DNA of 64,000 nucleotides. It comes from Streptomyces sp. SAI-127 (GTDB lineage: Bacteria; Actinomycetota; Actinomycetes; Streptomycetales; Streptomycetaceae). Made by a program: the position numbers and the translations under genes. The notes under the pieces were generated by a model. The model ran no database searches, was not told the DNA's origin, and saw nothing but the letters and a program-made list of their open reading frames with translations. Positions 25,354-35,212 of the stretch are shown piece by piece; position 1 is the stretch's first letter, and every line of letters begins with the position of its first letter. The stretch is taken from assembly GCF_029894425.1 (NCBI RefSeq), contig NZ_JARXYJ010000001.1:1860001-1924000 (forward strand), given 5' to 3'.

Positions 25354-26151
25354 GTGACGCAGCAGATCCCGTCGACCGAACCGGAACTGGCAGGTGTCCG
25401 CAACTTCCGTGACGTGGGCGGGCTGCCGACGGCGGACGGACGGCGGGTGCGCTACGGCGTGCTGTTCCGCAGCGGTCACCTCGCGCACGCGACGGAGGAC
25501 GACGCGGCCTTCCTGGCCTCCCTGGGTCTGCACACGATCTTCGACTTCCGCAACGCGGCTGACCAGAAGCTGGAGGGCCCGGACGTCGACCTGCCGGGCG
25601 TCGCCAATGTGAACCTGCCGCTGAGCGACCCGGCGGAGGGCACCTGGTTCTGGAAGATGGTCCGCGACGGGGACATAGAGCAGTTGCGCGAGCTCCTCGG
25701 CGACGGCAAGGCCGCACAGCGGATGATCAACTCCTACCGCACGATGATCAAGGAGCGCACCGCCGAGCACTCCCAGGTGCTGCGTTCCCTCGCCGAGGAC
25801 AGCGTGCCCGCCCTCATGCACTGTGCGGCGGGAAAGGACCGCGCGGGTCTGTCCATCGCGGTGACCCTGCTCGCCCTGGGTGTGGAGCGCGAGGCGATCG
25901 TCGCCGACTACCTGGAGTCGAACGCCAAGCACCGCCGCTACAAGGTCCGCCGCACCAGCACCTCCGCCGACGCCTACTCCCCCGAGGTCATGGAGCTGCT
26001 CAGTCCCCTGTTCGAGGCGCGCGCCGAGTATCTGTCGGCGGCCTTCGAGACCATCGACGAGACATGGGGCAGCGTCGAGGTGTATCTGGAGGAGGGCCTC
26101 GGCCTGACCCCCGAGATCCGCGAGCGGCTGCGCGAGCGGCTGCTCGACTGA
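25354..26151 (+). CDS. Tyrosine-protein phosphatase (bacterial PTP/MptpB-like)
   Basis: A 265-aa protein tyrosine/serine phosphatase. The signature loop is HCAAGKDRAG (CX5R type with a lysine and aspartate, as in MptpB-like lipid/protein phosphatases). The N-terminus NFRDVGGLPTADGRRVRYGVLFRSGHL is conserved in this group (positions about 16-42). The GTG at 25354 has GGAGG 8 nt upstream. It stands alone and could act on phosphoproteins or phosphoinositides. Confidence 0.9.
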   Translation: MTQQIPSTEPELAGVRNFRDVGGLPTADGRRVRYGVLFRSGHLAHATEDDAAFLASLGLHTIFDFRNAADQKLEGPDVDLPGVANVNLPLSDPAEGTWFWKMVRDGDIEQLRELLGDGKAAQRMINSYRTMIKERTAEHSQVLRSLAEDSVPALMHCAAGKDRAGLSIAVTLLALGVEREAIVADYLESNAKHRRYKVRRTSTSADAYSPEVMELLSPLFEARAEYLSAAFETIDETWGSVEVYLEEGLGLTPEIRERLRERLLD

Positions 26152-26163
26152 GCCGTAGGGCCG

Positions 26164-26286
26164 CTACTGCCCGGCTCCCACCTCGAAGAGCAGGAAGATG
26201 AAGGCCGCGAAGACGTGGCCGATCGCGAGATAGATGATGAGGCGCACCCACAGGGCGCGGGGGAACTTCTCCTCCATGTCTTTCAT
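26164..26286 (-). CDS. DUF6126-like 40-aa membrane microprotein
   Basis: A 40-aa protein with an acidic/basic N-terminus (MKDMEEKFPRALWVRL) and a single hydrophobic segment (IIYLAIGHVFAAFIFLLF). It resembles the DUF6126 group. Its ATG overlaps the stop of the XRE-cupin gene by 4 nt, so it depends on translation of that gene. Function is unknown; a small membrane partner or sensor element for the regulator is possible. Confidence 0.75.
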   Translation of the reverse strand: MKDMEEKFPRALWVRLIIYLAIGHVFAAFIFLLFEVGAGQ

Positions 26287-26888
26287 GGCATCTCTCCAGG
26301 GGTGGGGCCCAGGCACAGCGTGGCCGTGGGACTCTGCAACAGGGTGTGGACGAACAGGAGCTCGACTCCGCCGGGATCCTGGGCGGCGATGCGATGCGGG
26401 GTCAGCGAGTCGAAGTGCGCGCTGTCGCCCGGGCCGAGCCGATGCGTGGTGTCGCCGAGGCGCAGCCTGAGCCGCCCCTCGAGGACGTAGAGCCATTCCT
26501 CGCCGGGATGCACGCGCACGATGTCGCCCTGCGAGCCGTGCGGCACCCGCACCCGCAGGGCCTGCATCCCACGGCCGGGCGCGCCGGCCTGGAAGTACGT
26601 CCAGCCGCCCGCCTCGGTCGCTTCCATGTCGGCCGCGCGCACGACGGAGTCCCGCTCCGCGACCGTCTCGCCGAGCAGTTCCGAGACCGTCGTACCGTAG
26701 ATACGGGCCAGCGCGAGCAGCATCGGCAGCGAGGGCTGGCGCTGACCCGTCTCCAGCCGGGAGAGATGGGCGGGCGACAGCCCCGCCGCACCGGCCGCGG
26801 CCTCCAGGGTGAGGGAGGCGCGGCGGCGCAGGGCACGAAGCTGAGGAGCCACCGAGGGCAGCTCCGTGAAGGCTTCCGGAGAGCTCAT
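26283..26888 (-). CDS. XRE-family regulator with C-terminal cupin domain
   Basis: A 201-aa transcription factor with an XRE helix-turn-helix at about residues 15-70 (AAAGAAGLSPAHLSRLETGQ) and a cupin domain at about 115-185 (HPGEEWLYVLEGRLRLRLG, then GPGDSAHFDSLTPH). The histidine/glutamate pattern is compatible with metal binding. Two 15-bp palindromes lie 20 bp and 40 bp upstream of its ATG and are the likely operator. It sits directly downstream of the hopanoid operon and is followed by the overlapping microprotein gene. Confidence 0.88.
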   Translation of the reverse strand: MSSPEAFTELPSVAPQLRALRRRASLTLEAAAGAAGLSPAHLSRLETGQRQPSLPMLLALARIYGTTVSELLGETVAERDSVVRAADMEATEAGGWTYFQAGAPGRGMQALRVRVPHGSQGDIVRVHPGEEWLYVLEGRLRLRLGDTTHRLGPGDSAHFDSLTPHRIAAQDPGGVELLFVHTLLQSPTATLCLGPTPGEMP

Positions 26889-26908
26889 ACCTCCATTGAG
26901 CCGGAGCC

Positions 26909-26943
26909 TTGCCTCTGCGGCAAATTTCTTGCCTCAGAGGCAA
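26909..26943. promoter_or_regulatory. Tandem palindromic operator TTGCCTCNGNGGCAA x2
   Basis: TTGCCTCTGCGGCAA (26909-26923) and TTGCCTCAGAGGCAA (26929-26943) are near-perfect palindromes whose centres are 20 bp apart, two helical turns. They lie just upstream of the XRE-cupin gene and 17 bp past the end of hpnO. The symmetry and phasing suggest co-operative binding of the regulator dimer to its own promoter. Confidence 0.8.
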
Positions 26944-26960
26944 AAACGTCAGGCGGGCCG

Positions 26961-28346
26961 CTACCGGTTGGCCACCGCCTGCTTCACCAGCGTCTTGCTG
27001 AAGTCCCACATCAGCCCGCTGCCGCTGTGCGCGTCGTCCATGACGTCGGTGAAGGCGTCGACGAACCGGTCCACCTCCTTCTCCCCGACGACGAGCGGCG
27101 GGATCAGCTTGATGACCTCCAGATGGTCGCCGGAGACCTGGGTGAGGATCCGGTGCCGCTGCAAGAGGGGGACGACCACCATCTGCGCGAACAGGCCCTT
27201 GCGCGCGGCCTGGAGCATGGTCCAGCGGCTGCGCAGCTTCAGCGATTTCGGCCTGCCGAACTCGATGCCGATCATCAGGCCACGGCCGCGGACGTCGGCG
27301 AGCAGTTCGTACTTGTCGATCAGTGCGGTGAGCCGGGACCGCAGCAGGTCGCCCGTGACGCGGGCGTTCGCGACGATCTGCTCGTTCTCCATGACCGACA
27401 GAACCGCGAGCCCGGCCGCCATCGCCTGGGCGTTGGATCCGAAGCTCGCCGAGTGCACCAGGACCCGGTCCATCGACGAGTAGACCTTCTTGAAGATCCA
27501 GTCCTTGCCGAGGGTGGCGCCGACCGGCACATAGCCGCCGGAGAGCGCCTTGGCCACGCACACCAGGTCGGGCTCGACCCCGTCCTCGTGCTGGTAGGCG
27601 TAGAAGTCCCCGGTACGGCCGAGCCCGGTCTGCACCTCGTCGGCGATGAGCAGCGCCTTGTGTTTGCGCAGCAATTCCTGCGCGGCCCGCAGATAGCCGG
27701 GCGAGGGCTCGTGCACACCCTTGCCCTGGATCGGCTCCACGACCAGGGCGGCCACATCGCCCTTCTTCAGCTCCCTTGCCAGGGCGTCGAGATCACCGAG
27801 AGGCACGGCGGTGTCGGGCAGCAGGGGCGCGAATCCGTCCCGGAAGCCCGACTCGCCGTTGACCGACAACGACCCGGTGGTCAGTCCGTGGAAGGCATGG
27901 TCGCAGTACAGGACCCGGGGCTTCCCGGTGGCGTACCGGGCGAACTTCAGTGCGGTCTCCACCGCCTCGGTGCCGCTGTTGCCGAAGAACACCCGGTCCA
28001 GGTGCGGGCTGTGGGCGAGGAGCTTCTCGGCCAGCAGCCCGGGCAACGGCTGGCAGTCGAAGCGGGTGAGGTCGGCGAGCTGGGCGTCGAGGACGTCGTG
28101 CAGTGCCTTGCGGACGACGGGGTGGTGGCGCCCCAGGCCCATGACGCCGAACCCGGCGAGCATGTCCAGGTAGTCGTTGCCGTCCGCGTCCCAGAAGTAG
28201 GCGCCCTCGCCGCGCTCGTAGACCTTGTCGAAGCCGATGGTGTGCAGCATGCGCGGGAGCTGGTGGTTCAGGTATCTGCCGTGCAGCTCGTAGCGCTCGG
28301 CTCCGCGCTCGGCCAGGAGTCTGCCGAGGTCGAACTCCGTGGTCAT
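26961..28346 (-). CDS. hpnO: Hopanoid-cluster class III aminotransferase (HpnO-like)
   Basis: A 461-aa class III PLP aminotransferase. The cofactor aspartate is in [14 protein letters not shown] and the PLP lysine in [32 protein letters not shown] binds the phosphate. It resembles acetylornithine/ornithine aminotransferases. In hopanoid clusters this enzyme converts the side-chain aldehyde to aminobacteriohopanetriol. It overlaps dxs by 4 nt and is the last gene of the operon, which supports that role. Confidence 0.88.
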   Translation of the reverse strand: MTTEFDLGRLLAERGAERYELHGRYLNHQLPRMLHTIGFDKVYERGEGAYFWDADGNDYLDMLAGFGVMGLGRHHPVVRKALHDVLDAQLADLTRFDCQPLPGLLAEKLLAHSPHLDRVFFGNSGTEAVETALKFARYATGKPRVLYCDHAFHGLTTGSLSVNGESGFRDGFAPLLPDTAVPLGDLDALARELKKGDVAALVVEPIQGKGVHEPSPGYLRAAQELLRKHKALLIADEVQTGLGRTGDFYAYQHEDGVEPDLVCVAKALSGGYVPVGATLGKDWIFKKVYSSMDRVLVHSASFGSNAQAMAAGLAVLSVMENEQIVANARVTGDLLRSRLTALIDKYELLADVRGRGLMIGIEFGRPKSLKLRSRWTMLQAARKGLFAQMVVVPLLQRHRILTQVSGDHLEVIKLIPPLVVGEKEVDRFVDAFTDVMDDAHSGSGLMWDFSKTLVKQAVANR

Positions 28347-30241
28347 TCAGCCTTCTCCCTGACTTCGGTCTGTGCCTTCACGGCCAGACTCGCGCTGATC
28401 CGCCCCGCCACCTCGACCGGCGTCAGACCGATGTCGGCGAGCACCTCGCCCCGCTTGGCGTGCGCGAGGAACTGCTCCGGGATCCCGAAACGCCGTACGG
28501 GTACGTCGACTTCGGCGTCGCCGAGCGCCAACGCGACGGCGGCGCCGACCCCGGCGGCCCGGCTGTTGTCCTCCACGACGGCGACCAGCCGGTGTTCCGC
28601 GGCGAGACCCGGCAGCGAGGGGTCGACGGGCTTGACCCAACGCGGGTCCACGACCGTGCAGTTGATACCCCGCGCTTCCAGCAGCTCGGCGGCCTGGAGG
28701 CAGACCGGGGCCATGACACCGACGGCGACCAGCAGCACCTCGGGCTGCTCCCCGCGATGCAGCACGTCCAGGCCACCGACCCGGTCGATCGCCGGCACCG
28801 AAGGGCCCACCGACTCCTTCGGGAACCGCACCAGGGTCGGCGCGTCGTCCACGGCGACCGCCTCCCGCAGCTGGGCCCGCAGCTGGTCGGCGTCCCGAGG
28901 AGCGGCGATCCTCAGTCCGGGCACGACCTGGAGGATCGACATGTCCCACATGCCGTTGTGGGAGGCCCCGTCGACGCCCGTGACCCCGGCCCGGTCCAGG
29001 ACGAACGTGACCCCGCAGCGGTGCAGGGCGACGTCCATCAGGAGCTGGTCGAAGGCCCGGTTCAGGAAGGTCGCGTACACGGCGACGACCGGGTGCAGCC
29101 CACCCGTGGCCAGGCCTGCGGCGGAGACCGCCGCGTGCTGCTCGGCGATACCGACGTCCCACACCCGGTCCGGGAAACGGGCCGCGAACTTACCGAGGCC
29201 CACCGGGTGCAGCATGGCCGCCGTGATCGCCACGACGTCCTCCCGCTCCTCGCCGATCGCGACTATCTCGTCGCCGAACACCGAGGTCCAGGAGGGCCCG
29301 TTGGACGGCGCGAGCGGCTCACAGGTGAGGGGGTCCATCACACCGACGGTGTGGAAGTGGTCCTCTTCATGGGCCAGGGCGGGCTCGTATCCGCGCCCCT
29401 TCTCGGTCAGGCAGTGGACGAGCACCGGCCCGTGGAAGCGCTTCGCACGCCTCAGCGCCGACTCCACGGCCCCGATGTCGTGGCCGTCGATCGGGCCGAC
29501 GTACTTCAGCCCGAGGTCCTCGAACATGCCCTGCGGCGCGAAGGCGTCCTTGAAGCCCTTCTTCGCACCGTGCAGGGACTCGTAGACGGTGTTGCCGACC
29601 AGGGGGGTTCTGAGGAGTACGTCCTTCCCCCAGGCCAGCACCTTCTCGTAGCCGTCGGTCGTGCGCAGGGTGGCGAGGTGGTTGGCGAGCCCGCCGATGG
29701 TCGGCGAGTACGACCGCTCGTTGTCGTTCACGACGATGATCAGCGGCCGGTCCTTGGCGGCCGCGATGTTGTTCAGCGCCTCCCAGGCCATGCCGCCGGT
29801 GAGCGCGCCGTCGCCGATGACCGCGACGACATGCCCCTTCGCCCCCTGCACCTGGCGGGCCTTGGCGAGCCCGTCGGCCCAGCCGAGCGCGGTGGAGGCG
29901 TGGCTGTTCTCGACGATGTCGTGCTCGGACTCCTCGCGCGAGGGGTAGCCGGACAGGCCGCCCTTGCCGCGCAGCTTGGAGAAGTCCTGACGTCCCGTCA
30001 GGATCTTGTGCACATAGCTCTGATGGCCGGTGTCCCACACGATGCGGTCAACCGGTGACTCGAAGACCCGGTGGAGCGCGATGGAGAGTTCCACCACACC
30101 CAGATTGGGCCCGAGGTGTCCGCCGGTCCTGGCGACCGCGTGCACCAGGAACTCCCTGATTTCCTCGGACAGTTCACCGAGATCCGATTCGGACAGCGCC
30201 TTCAGGTCGCGTGGTCCCCGGATGTTCTCCAGAATGGTCAC
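28343..30241 (-). CDS. dxs: 1-deoxy-D-xylulose-5-phosphate synthase
   Basis: A 632-aa thiamine-diphosphate enzyme that condenses pyruvate and glyceraldehyde-3-phosphate, the first step of the MEP isoprenoid pathway. ThDP/Mg binding is seen in [17 protein letters not shown], the catalytic glutamate in [12 protein letters not shown], and a conserved histidine in [14 protein letters not shown]. The length is normal. It begins 27 nt after ispG. Streptomyces usually have another dxs elsewhere, so this copy may be dedicated to hopanoid synthesis. Confidence 0.96.
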   Translation of the reverse strand: MTILENIRGPRDLKALSESDLGELSEEIREFLVHAVARTGGHLGPNLGVVELSIALHRVFESPVDRIVWDTGHQSYVHKILTGRQDFSKLRGKGGLSGYPSREESEHDIVENSHASTALGWADGLAKARQVQGAKGHVVAVIGDGALTGGMAWEALNNIAAAKDRPLIIVVNDNERSYSPTIGGLANHLATLRTTDGYEKVLAWGKDVLLRTPLVGNTVYESLHGAKKGFKDAFAPQGMFEDLGLKYVGPIDGHDIGAVESALRRAKRFHGPVLVHCLTEKGRGYEPALAHEEDHFHTVGVMDPLTCEPLAPSNGPSWTSVFGDEIVAIGEEREDVVAITAAMLHPVGLGKFAARFPDRVWDVGIAEQHAAVSAAGLATGGLHPVVAVYATFLNRAFDQLLMDVALHRCGVTFVLDRAGVTGVDGASHNGMWDMSILQVVPGLRIAAPRDADQLRAQLREAVAVDDAPTLVRFPKESVGPSVPAIDRVGGLDVLHRGEQPEVLLVAVGVMAPVCLQAAELLEARGINCTVVDPRWVKPVDPSLPGLAAEHRLVAVVEDNSRAAGVGAAVALALGDAEVDVPVRRFGIPEQFLAHAKRGEVLADIGLTPVEVAGRISASLAVKAQTEVREKAE

Positions 30242-30268
30242 GCTCGGGCCCCCTTCGGTCCGTGCTGT

Positions 30269-31426
30269 TCAACTCACGGTGACGGCCGGCTCCCCCGACG
30301 CGACGCCGTCCTGCTCCATCTGTTCGGCGATCTTCATCGCCTCCTCGATGAGGGTCTCCACGATCTTCGACTCCGGGACGGTCTTGATGACCTCGCCCTT
30401 CACGAAGATCTGCCCCTTGCCGTTGCCGGAGGCGACCCCGAGGTCCGCCTCCCGTGCCTCGCCGGGGCCGTTGACCACACATCCCATCACCGCGACCCGC
30501 AGGGGCACTTCCATGCCCTCGAGACCCGCCGTGACCTCGTCGGCCAGCTTGTAGACGTCGACCTGCGCGCGCCCGCACGAGGGACACGACACGATCTCCA
30601 GCCGGCGTTGCCGCAGGTTCAGTGACTCCAGGATCTGGATGCCGACCTTGACCTCCTCGACCGGCGGGGCACTCAGCGACACCCGGATGGTGTCGCCGAT
30701 CCCCCTGCTGAGCAGCGCGCCGAAGGCCACGGCCGACTTGATCGTCCCCTGGAAGGCGGGCCCCGCCTCCGTGACTCCCAGGTGCAGCGGGTAGTCGCAC
30801 TGCTCGGCGAGCAGTGTGTAGGCGCTGACCATCACCACGGGATCGTTGTGCTTGACGGAGATCTTGATGTCCCGGAAGCCGTGCTCCTCGAACAACGACG
30901 CTTCCCACAACGCCGATTCGACCAGCGCCTCCGGAGTCGCCTTGCCGTACTTCTCGAGCAGCCGCCTGTCCAGCGACCCGGCGTTGACCCCGATCCGGAT
31001 CGGTGTGCCGTGGTCCTTCGCGGCCCGCGCGATCTCCTTGACCTTGTCGTCGAACTGCTTGATGTTGCCGGGATTGACCCGTACGGCCGCGCAGCCGGCC
31101 TCGATCGCGGCGAACACGTACTTGGGCTGGAAGTGGATGTCCGCGATCACCGGGATCTGCGACTTGCGCGCGATGGTCGCCAGCGCGTCCGCGTCGTCCT
31201 GCGTGGGACAGGCGACGCGGACGATCTGACAGCCGGACGCGGTGAGCTCGGCGATCTGCTGGAGAGTGGCGCCGATGTCCGACGTGCGGGTCGTCGTCAT
31301 CGACTGCACCGACACCGGGGCCCCGCCCCCGACCGCCACCGGTCCGACGTGGATCTGCCGCGACAGGCGCCGCTCGGCGATCGGCCGGACCGGTACCTCG
31401 GGGACGCCCAAGGAAATGGCGGTCAT
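30269..31426 (-). CDS. ispG: 4-hydroxy-3-methylbut-2-enyl-diphosphate synthase
   Basis: A 385-aa iron-sulfur enzyme that makes HMBPP in the MEP pathway. The [4Fe-4S] cysteines are in [12 protein letters not shown] and [12 protein letters not shown]. The TIM-barrel N-terminus carries [17 protein letters not shown] and [16 protein letters not shown]. It starts 4 nt after hpnH ends, so it belongs to the hopanoid transcript, supplying precursor together with dxs. Confidence 0.96.
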   Translation of the reverse strand: MTAISLGVPEVPVRPIAERRLSRQIHVGPVAVGGGAPVSVQSMTTTRTSDIGATLQQIAELTASGCQIVRVACPTQDDADALATIARKSQIPVIADIHFQPKYVFAAIEAGCAAVRVNPGNIKQFDDKVKEIARAAKDHGTPIRIGVNAGSLDRRLLEKYGKATPEALVESALWEASLFEEHGFRDIKISVKHNDPVVMVSAYTLLAEQCDYPLHLGVTEAGPAFQGTIKSAVAFGALLSRGIGDTIRVSLSAPPVEEVKVGIQILESLNLRQRRLEIVSCPSCGRAQVDVYKLADEVTAGLEGMEVPLRVAVMGCVVNGPGEAREADLGVASGNGKGQIFVKGEVIKTVPESKIVETLIEEAMKIAEQMEQDGVASGEPAVTVS

Positions 31427-31430
31427 GGCG

Positions 31431-32453
31431 CTACTCGCGGTTTCCGGAGACCGTCTCGCGCATGGCGCGCAGCGACTCCTTGAGCGAGCCCATGGTGGCG
31501 AGGACGGCGGTGGGCTCGTAGCCGCAGTGGGCCATGCAGTTGGCGCAGCGCGGGTCCTTGCCGCGGCCGTACTTGTCCCAGTCGGTCTCCTCGATGAGTT
31601 CGCGGTACGTCGGGACGTACCCGTCGCTCATCAGGTAGCAGGGCCGCTGCCAGCCGAACAGGGAGTAGTTCGGGATCGCCCAGGCCGTGCACGGGAAGTC
31701 GACCTTGCCCTCCAGGAAGTCCAGGAAGAGCGGGGAGTGGTTGAGCCGCCACTTCTTGCGGTTGCCGCCCGCGAAGGCCTTCTTGAACAGCTCGCGGGTC
31801 TGCTCCACGCCCAGGAAGTGCTCCTGGTCGGGCGCCTTCTCGTAGGCGTAGGCGGGCGAGATCATCATCTCGTCGACCTTGAGGTCGTCGTTGAGGAAGT
31901 TGAGCACCTCGATGATGGTCTGCGGGGTGTCGGTGTTGAAGAAGGTCGAGTTGGTGGTGACCCGGAAGCCGCGCTTCTTGGCCTCCTTGATCGCCTCCAC
32001 CGCCTCGTCGAACACCCCCTCCTTCGCCACGGACTCGTCGTGCCGCTCACGCAGCCCGTCGATGTGCACCGCGAAGGCGAAGTAGGGGGAGGGCTTGAAC
32101 TTGTCCATCTTCTTGCGCAGCAGCATGGCGTTGGTGCAGAGGAAGACGTACTTCTTCTTCGCCACCAACTGCCGCACGATCTCGTCGATCTGAGGATGCA
32201 TCAGCGGCTCACCGCCGGCGATGGACACCATCGGCGCACCGGACTCCAACACCGCCCCGACGGCCTGCGCCACCGGCATGCGCTGCTTGAGGACACCCGC
32301 AGGATGCTGGATCTTGCCGCAGCCCTCGCATTTGAGATTGCACGCGAAGAGAGGCTCCAGCTCCACGATCAGCGGGAACTTGTCCCGCTTGCGGAGCTTT
32401 TGTTCGGCCAAGTATGTAGCGACCTTGATGGACTGGCGCAGCGGCATGGCCAT
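31431..32453 (-). CDS. hpnH: Adenosyl-hopene transferase, radical SAM
   Basis: A 340-aa radical SAM enzyme that joins an adenosyl group to diploptene, the first step of hopanoid side-chain formation. The cluster motif CX3CX2C is in [12 protein letters not shown] near residue 37. The C-terminal part has a second cysteine group, [15 protein letters not shown], typical of HpnH. I chose the ATG at 32453, with AGGAGG 8 nt upstream overlapping the end of hpnG; another ATG at 32492 lacks support. The gap to hpnG is 5 nt. Confidence 0.95.
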   Translation of the reverse strand: MAMPLRQSIKVATYLAEQKLRKRDKFPLIVELEPLFACNLKCEGCGKIQHPAGVLKQRMPVAQAVGAVLESGAPMVSIAGGEPLMHPQIDEIVRQLVAKKKYVFLCTNAMLLRKKMDKFKPSPYFAFAVHIDGLRERHDESVAKEGVFDEAVEAIKEAKKRGFRVTTNSTFFNTDTPQTIIEVLNFLNDDLKVDEMMISPAYAYEKAPDQEHFLGVEQTRELFKKAFAGGNRKKWRLNHSPLFLDFLEGKVDFPCTAWAIPNYSLFGWQRPCYLMSDGYVPTYRELIEETDWDKYGRGKDPRCANCMAHCGYEPTAVLATMGSLKESLRAMRETVSGNRE

Positions 32454-32458
32454 CTGGC

Positions 32459-33100
32459 TCACCTCCTGGGGAGCAGCAAGGAACGGTGCCATTCATGGAA
32501 AGCTGGAAGAACGGAACGAAGGACGCGGAAGGCCGATATTCCACCGCGTACCGTGCCGATCCGGACGAGTTCATGTTCTGGAGCATCCACGACCACCCGG
32601 ACGGCCGCAACAGGGTGCTCGCCCGCCCGCACGGCGCTCAGGAGCGTGGCGGCGGACTCCATGTCGACCGCGATCGCGCCGGTCGCGAGCAGATCCGACC
32701 GCTCGTGACCACGGACGACGTGATCGGAGCCGGTGAGCGGTCCGGTGTGCACGGTACGTCCCGGTACGGCCCGTACGAGCTCCTTGACCAGTAGGTCGGT
32801 CTCCACACACGGAACGGTTCCGTCCGGATCCCGGGTCTCCTCGGCGACCACCAGATCGCCGGGGTGCATCCCGGGGGCGAGCCCCGCGCAGAAGCCGGTG
32901 GCCAGGACGGCGGCCCCGGCGAGCGCGCGGTCGGCCAGGCGCCGGGTGACGGACCGTTCCGCCGCCTGGGGGCCCATGCCCGTCCTGAGCAGGGTGACCG
33001 GCCCGCCGGCCCCGCCGCGGTCGCCGGTGCGCAGGGCGAGGTGCTCGATGCCGAGAGCACAGGCGATCAGCAGCGGGGCGGTGGCGGGCCGGGTGCTCAT
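32459..33100 (-). CDS. hpnG: Hopanoid nucleosidase/phosphorylase
   Basis: A 213-aa protein of the nucleoside phosphorylase/MTAN superfamily. HpnG removes adenine from adenosylhopane to give ribosylhopane. The family motif is AIAVDMESAATLL, with GTGFCAGLAPGMHPGDLVVAE-like active-site sequence upstream and a variable N-terminus ACALGIEHLAL. It starts 1 nt into the shc stop (TGATG) and ends 5 nt before hpnH, so translation is coupled on both sides. Confidence 0.9.
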   Translation of the reverse strand: MSTRPATAPLLIACALGIEHLALRTGDRGGAGGPVTLLRTGMGPQAAERSVTRRLADRALAGAAVLATGFCAGLAPGMHPGDLVVAEETRDPDGTVPCVETDLLVKELVRAVPGRTVHTGPLTGSDHVVRGHERSDLLATGAIAVDMESAATLLSAVRAGEHPVAAVRVVVDAPEHELVRIGTVRGGISAFRVLRSVLPAFHEWHRSLLLPRR

Positions 33101-35091
33101 CAGACCGCCTCGGTCCGGGAGAACGGTTCTCCGTGGACGTAACGGCCCAGGGCGGTGAGCGGGAAGACCTGCCGGTAGAGGTGGTAGTTGATGGAGAAGT
33201 CCCAGGGGAAGCCGGTGCCGGTGAAGTAGGGCTCGTCCCAGGAGCCGTCCTCGCGCTGGGTGCTCGCGAGCCACTCGATGCCGCGTTCGACGGCCTTGGA
33301 GTCCCTCTCCCCCGCGGCCAGCAGCGCCATCAGCGCCCAGGCCGTCTGCGAGGCCGTGGAGGCGCCGCGGCCGCTCCACTCCTTGACGTACTTGTAGGAG
33401 CGCAGGTCCTCTCCCCAGCCGCCGTCGTCGTTCTGCACCTTCTCCAGCCAGGCCACCGCCCGCCGGATCGCCGGGTGCGAGGCGGGCAGACCGGCGGCGG
33501 TCAGCGCGGGCACCACCGACCCGGTGCCGTAGACGTAGTTGACGCCCCAGCGGCCGAACCACGAGCCGTCCGCCTCCTGTTCGGCGAGCAGCCACTCGAT
33601 GCCGCGCCGGGTGCGCGGGTCGTGGGAGAGCCCCTCGATCGCGAGCATCTCCACCACGTGCGCGGTGACGTCGGCGGACGGCGGATCGATGACCTCGCCG
33701 AAGTCGCAGAACGGCAGCCGGTTGGGGAACGGGCTGGTGTTGTCGACGTCGAAGGCACCCCAGGCCCCGTTCTTCGACTGCATCCCGAGGTTCCAGCGCA
33801 CCCCGCGCCCGATGGCCTTCTCCACCCGCTCGGGGTCGTGGTGCCTGACCCGGCGCAGCGCGAGGACGACCTCGGCGGTGTCGTCGATGTCGGGGTAGTT
33901 GTCGTTGTGGAACTCGAACGCCCAGCCACCCGGCGGGAGTTGGGGCCGCTTGACGGCCCAGTCGCCGGGCCGGACGATCTCCTCGCCGAGCATCCAGTCC
34001 GCGGCCTTGACGAGCTGCGGATGATCGGCGGGCACGCCCGCGTCGGCGAGCGCGATGGTCGCGAGGCAGGTGTCCCACACCGGCGACTGGCAGGCCTCGA
34101 TCATCCGGGACCCGTCCTCGCGCCAGATGGCGAAGCGGTCCAGGGACTCCAGCCCGGCCCGCATGACCGGGTGTTCGAGGTCGTAGCCGAGCAGGTGCAG
34201 CGCGATCACCGAATAGACGGCCGGGGGCTGGATGCCGCCCCAGCAGCCGTCGTTCTCCTGCCGCTCGATGATCCAGCGGGCCGCACTGTTCATCGCGGCT
34301 CTGCGCAGTCTGCGCGGGGCGACCTTGCGCAGCTGGTGCAGCGCCTTGTCGAGACGCTGGAAGGCACCGTCCCAGCTCGCCACCGGGGCGAGGGGCTTGG
34401 CCGGGTTCGGGTCGGCCGGGTCGAGGTGCAACTCGTCGAGCGGGAAGGGCGCGGGCCGGACCGGGCGCTTCGCGGAGACGATCGTCAGCGGGACGATGGT
34501 CTGGCGGGCCCAGCAGCCGAAGTCGTAGATGTTGAGCGGCATCCACTGGGGGAAGTAGATGAGCTCCGGCGGGAGTTCGGGCAGGTCCTCCCACTTCCAC
34601 CAGCCGAACAGGGCGAGCCAGATCCGGGTGAACACCCGGGCGGCGGCGATACCGCCCTGAGCACGGATCCAGGCGGAGGCCCTCGCCATGTGCGGGGCGT
34701 CGGGCGCGTCGCCGTCCAGGCGGAGAGCGACGTACGCCTCGATGGTGGTGGAGAGTTCGCCGGGCCCGCCGTAGAAACTGGCCCAGGCGCCGTCCTCGCG
34801 CTGCTCGCCGCGGATGAACGTGGCGGCGGCCCGGGTGGTCGACTCGTCGCGGATGCCCAGGAACTGACGGAGCAGCAGGTCCTCGGCATCCATCGTGACG
34901 TTGGTCTCGAGGTCGCCCTTCCACCAGCCCTCTGCGTCCTGCCGGGCGAGCAGGTGCTCGGTGGCGCGCTGTACGGCACGTACGGCGGCTTCTTGTATCC
35001 CGGCCGCCACGGGGGTGTCGAGGTGGATTTCGCTGGCCGCGGCAGCGCGGGGCGGCAGGGCCCCGGTGCTTCCGTCGGTCGTCGCTGTCAT
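33100..35091 (-). CDS. shc: Squalene-hopene cyclase
   Basis: A 663-aa cyclase that converts squalene to hop-22(29)-ene and hopanol at the membrane surface. The proton-donating DXDD motif appears as PDIDDTAEVV near residue 395. QW repeats include QEADGSWFGRWG, QNDDGGWGED and QREDGSWDEPYFTGTGFPWD. The length is near the family norm (about 630-680). It lies between the polyprenyl synthase gene (121-nt gap) and hpnG (1-nt overlap). Confidence 0.97.
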   Translation of the reverse strand: MTATTDGSTGALPPRAAAASEIHLDTPVAAGIQEAAVRAVQRATEHLLARQDAEGWWKGDLETNVTMDAEDLLLRQFLGIRDESTTRAAATFIRGEQREDGAWASFYGGPGELSTTIEAYVALRLDGDAPDAPHMARASAWIRAQGGIAAARVFTRIWLALFGWWKWEDLPELPPELIYFPQWMPLNIYDFGCWARQTIVPLTIVSAKRPVRPAPFPLDELHLDPADPNPAKPLAPVASWDGAFQRLDKALHQLRKVAPRRLRRAAMNSAARWIIERQENDGCWGGIQPPAVYSVIALHLLGYDLEHPVMRAGLESLDRFAIWREDGSRMIEACQSPVWDTCLATIALADAGVPADHPQLVKAADWMLGEEIVRPGDWAVKRPQLPPGGWAFEFHNDNYPDIDDTAEVVLALRRVRHHDPERVEKAIGRGVRWNLGMQSKNGAWGAFDVDNTSPFPNRLPFCDFGEVIDPPSADVTAHVVEMLAIEGLSHDPRTRRGIEWLLAEQEADGSWFGRWGVNYVYGTGSVVPALTAAGLPASHPAIRRAVAWLEKVQNDDGGWGEDLRSYKYVKEWSGRGASTASQTAWALMALLAAGERDSKAVERGIEWLASTQREDGSWDEPYFTGTGFPWDFSINYHLYRQVFPLTALGRYVHGEPFSRTEAV

Positions 35092-35212
35092 GGCTTCCCC
35101 TTCGTGCAGTGTGCAATGTGGTGCTCTGCTGTGGGTCCGCCGTCGGCCGGTGCCTTTCCTTTCCTCGCAGCACCGGCCGGCGACTACGCGAGGGCTATTC
35201 GACCGATAGTGA

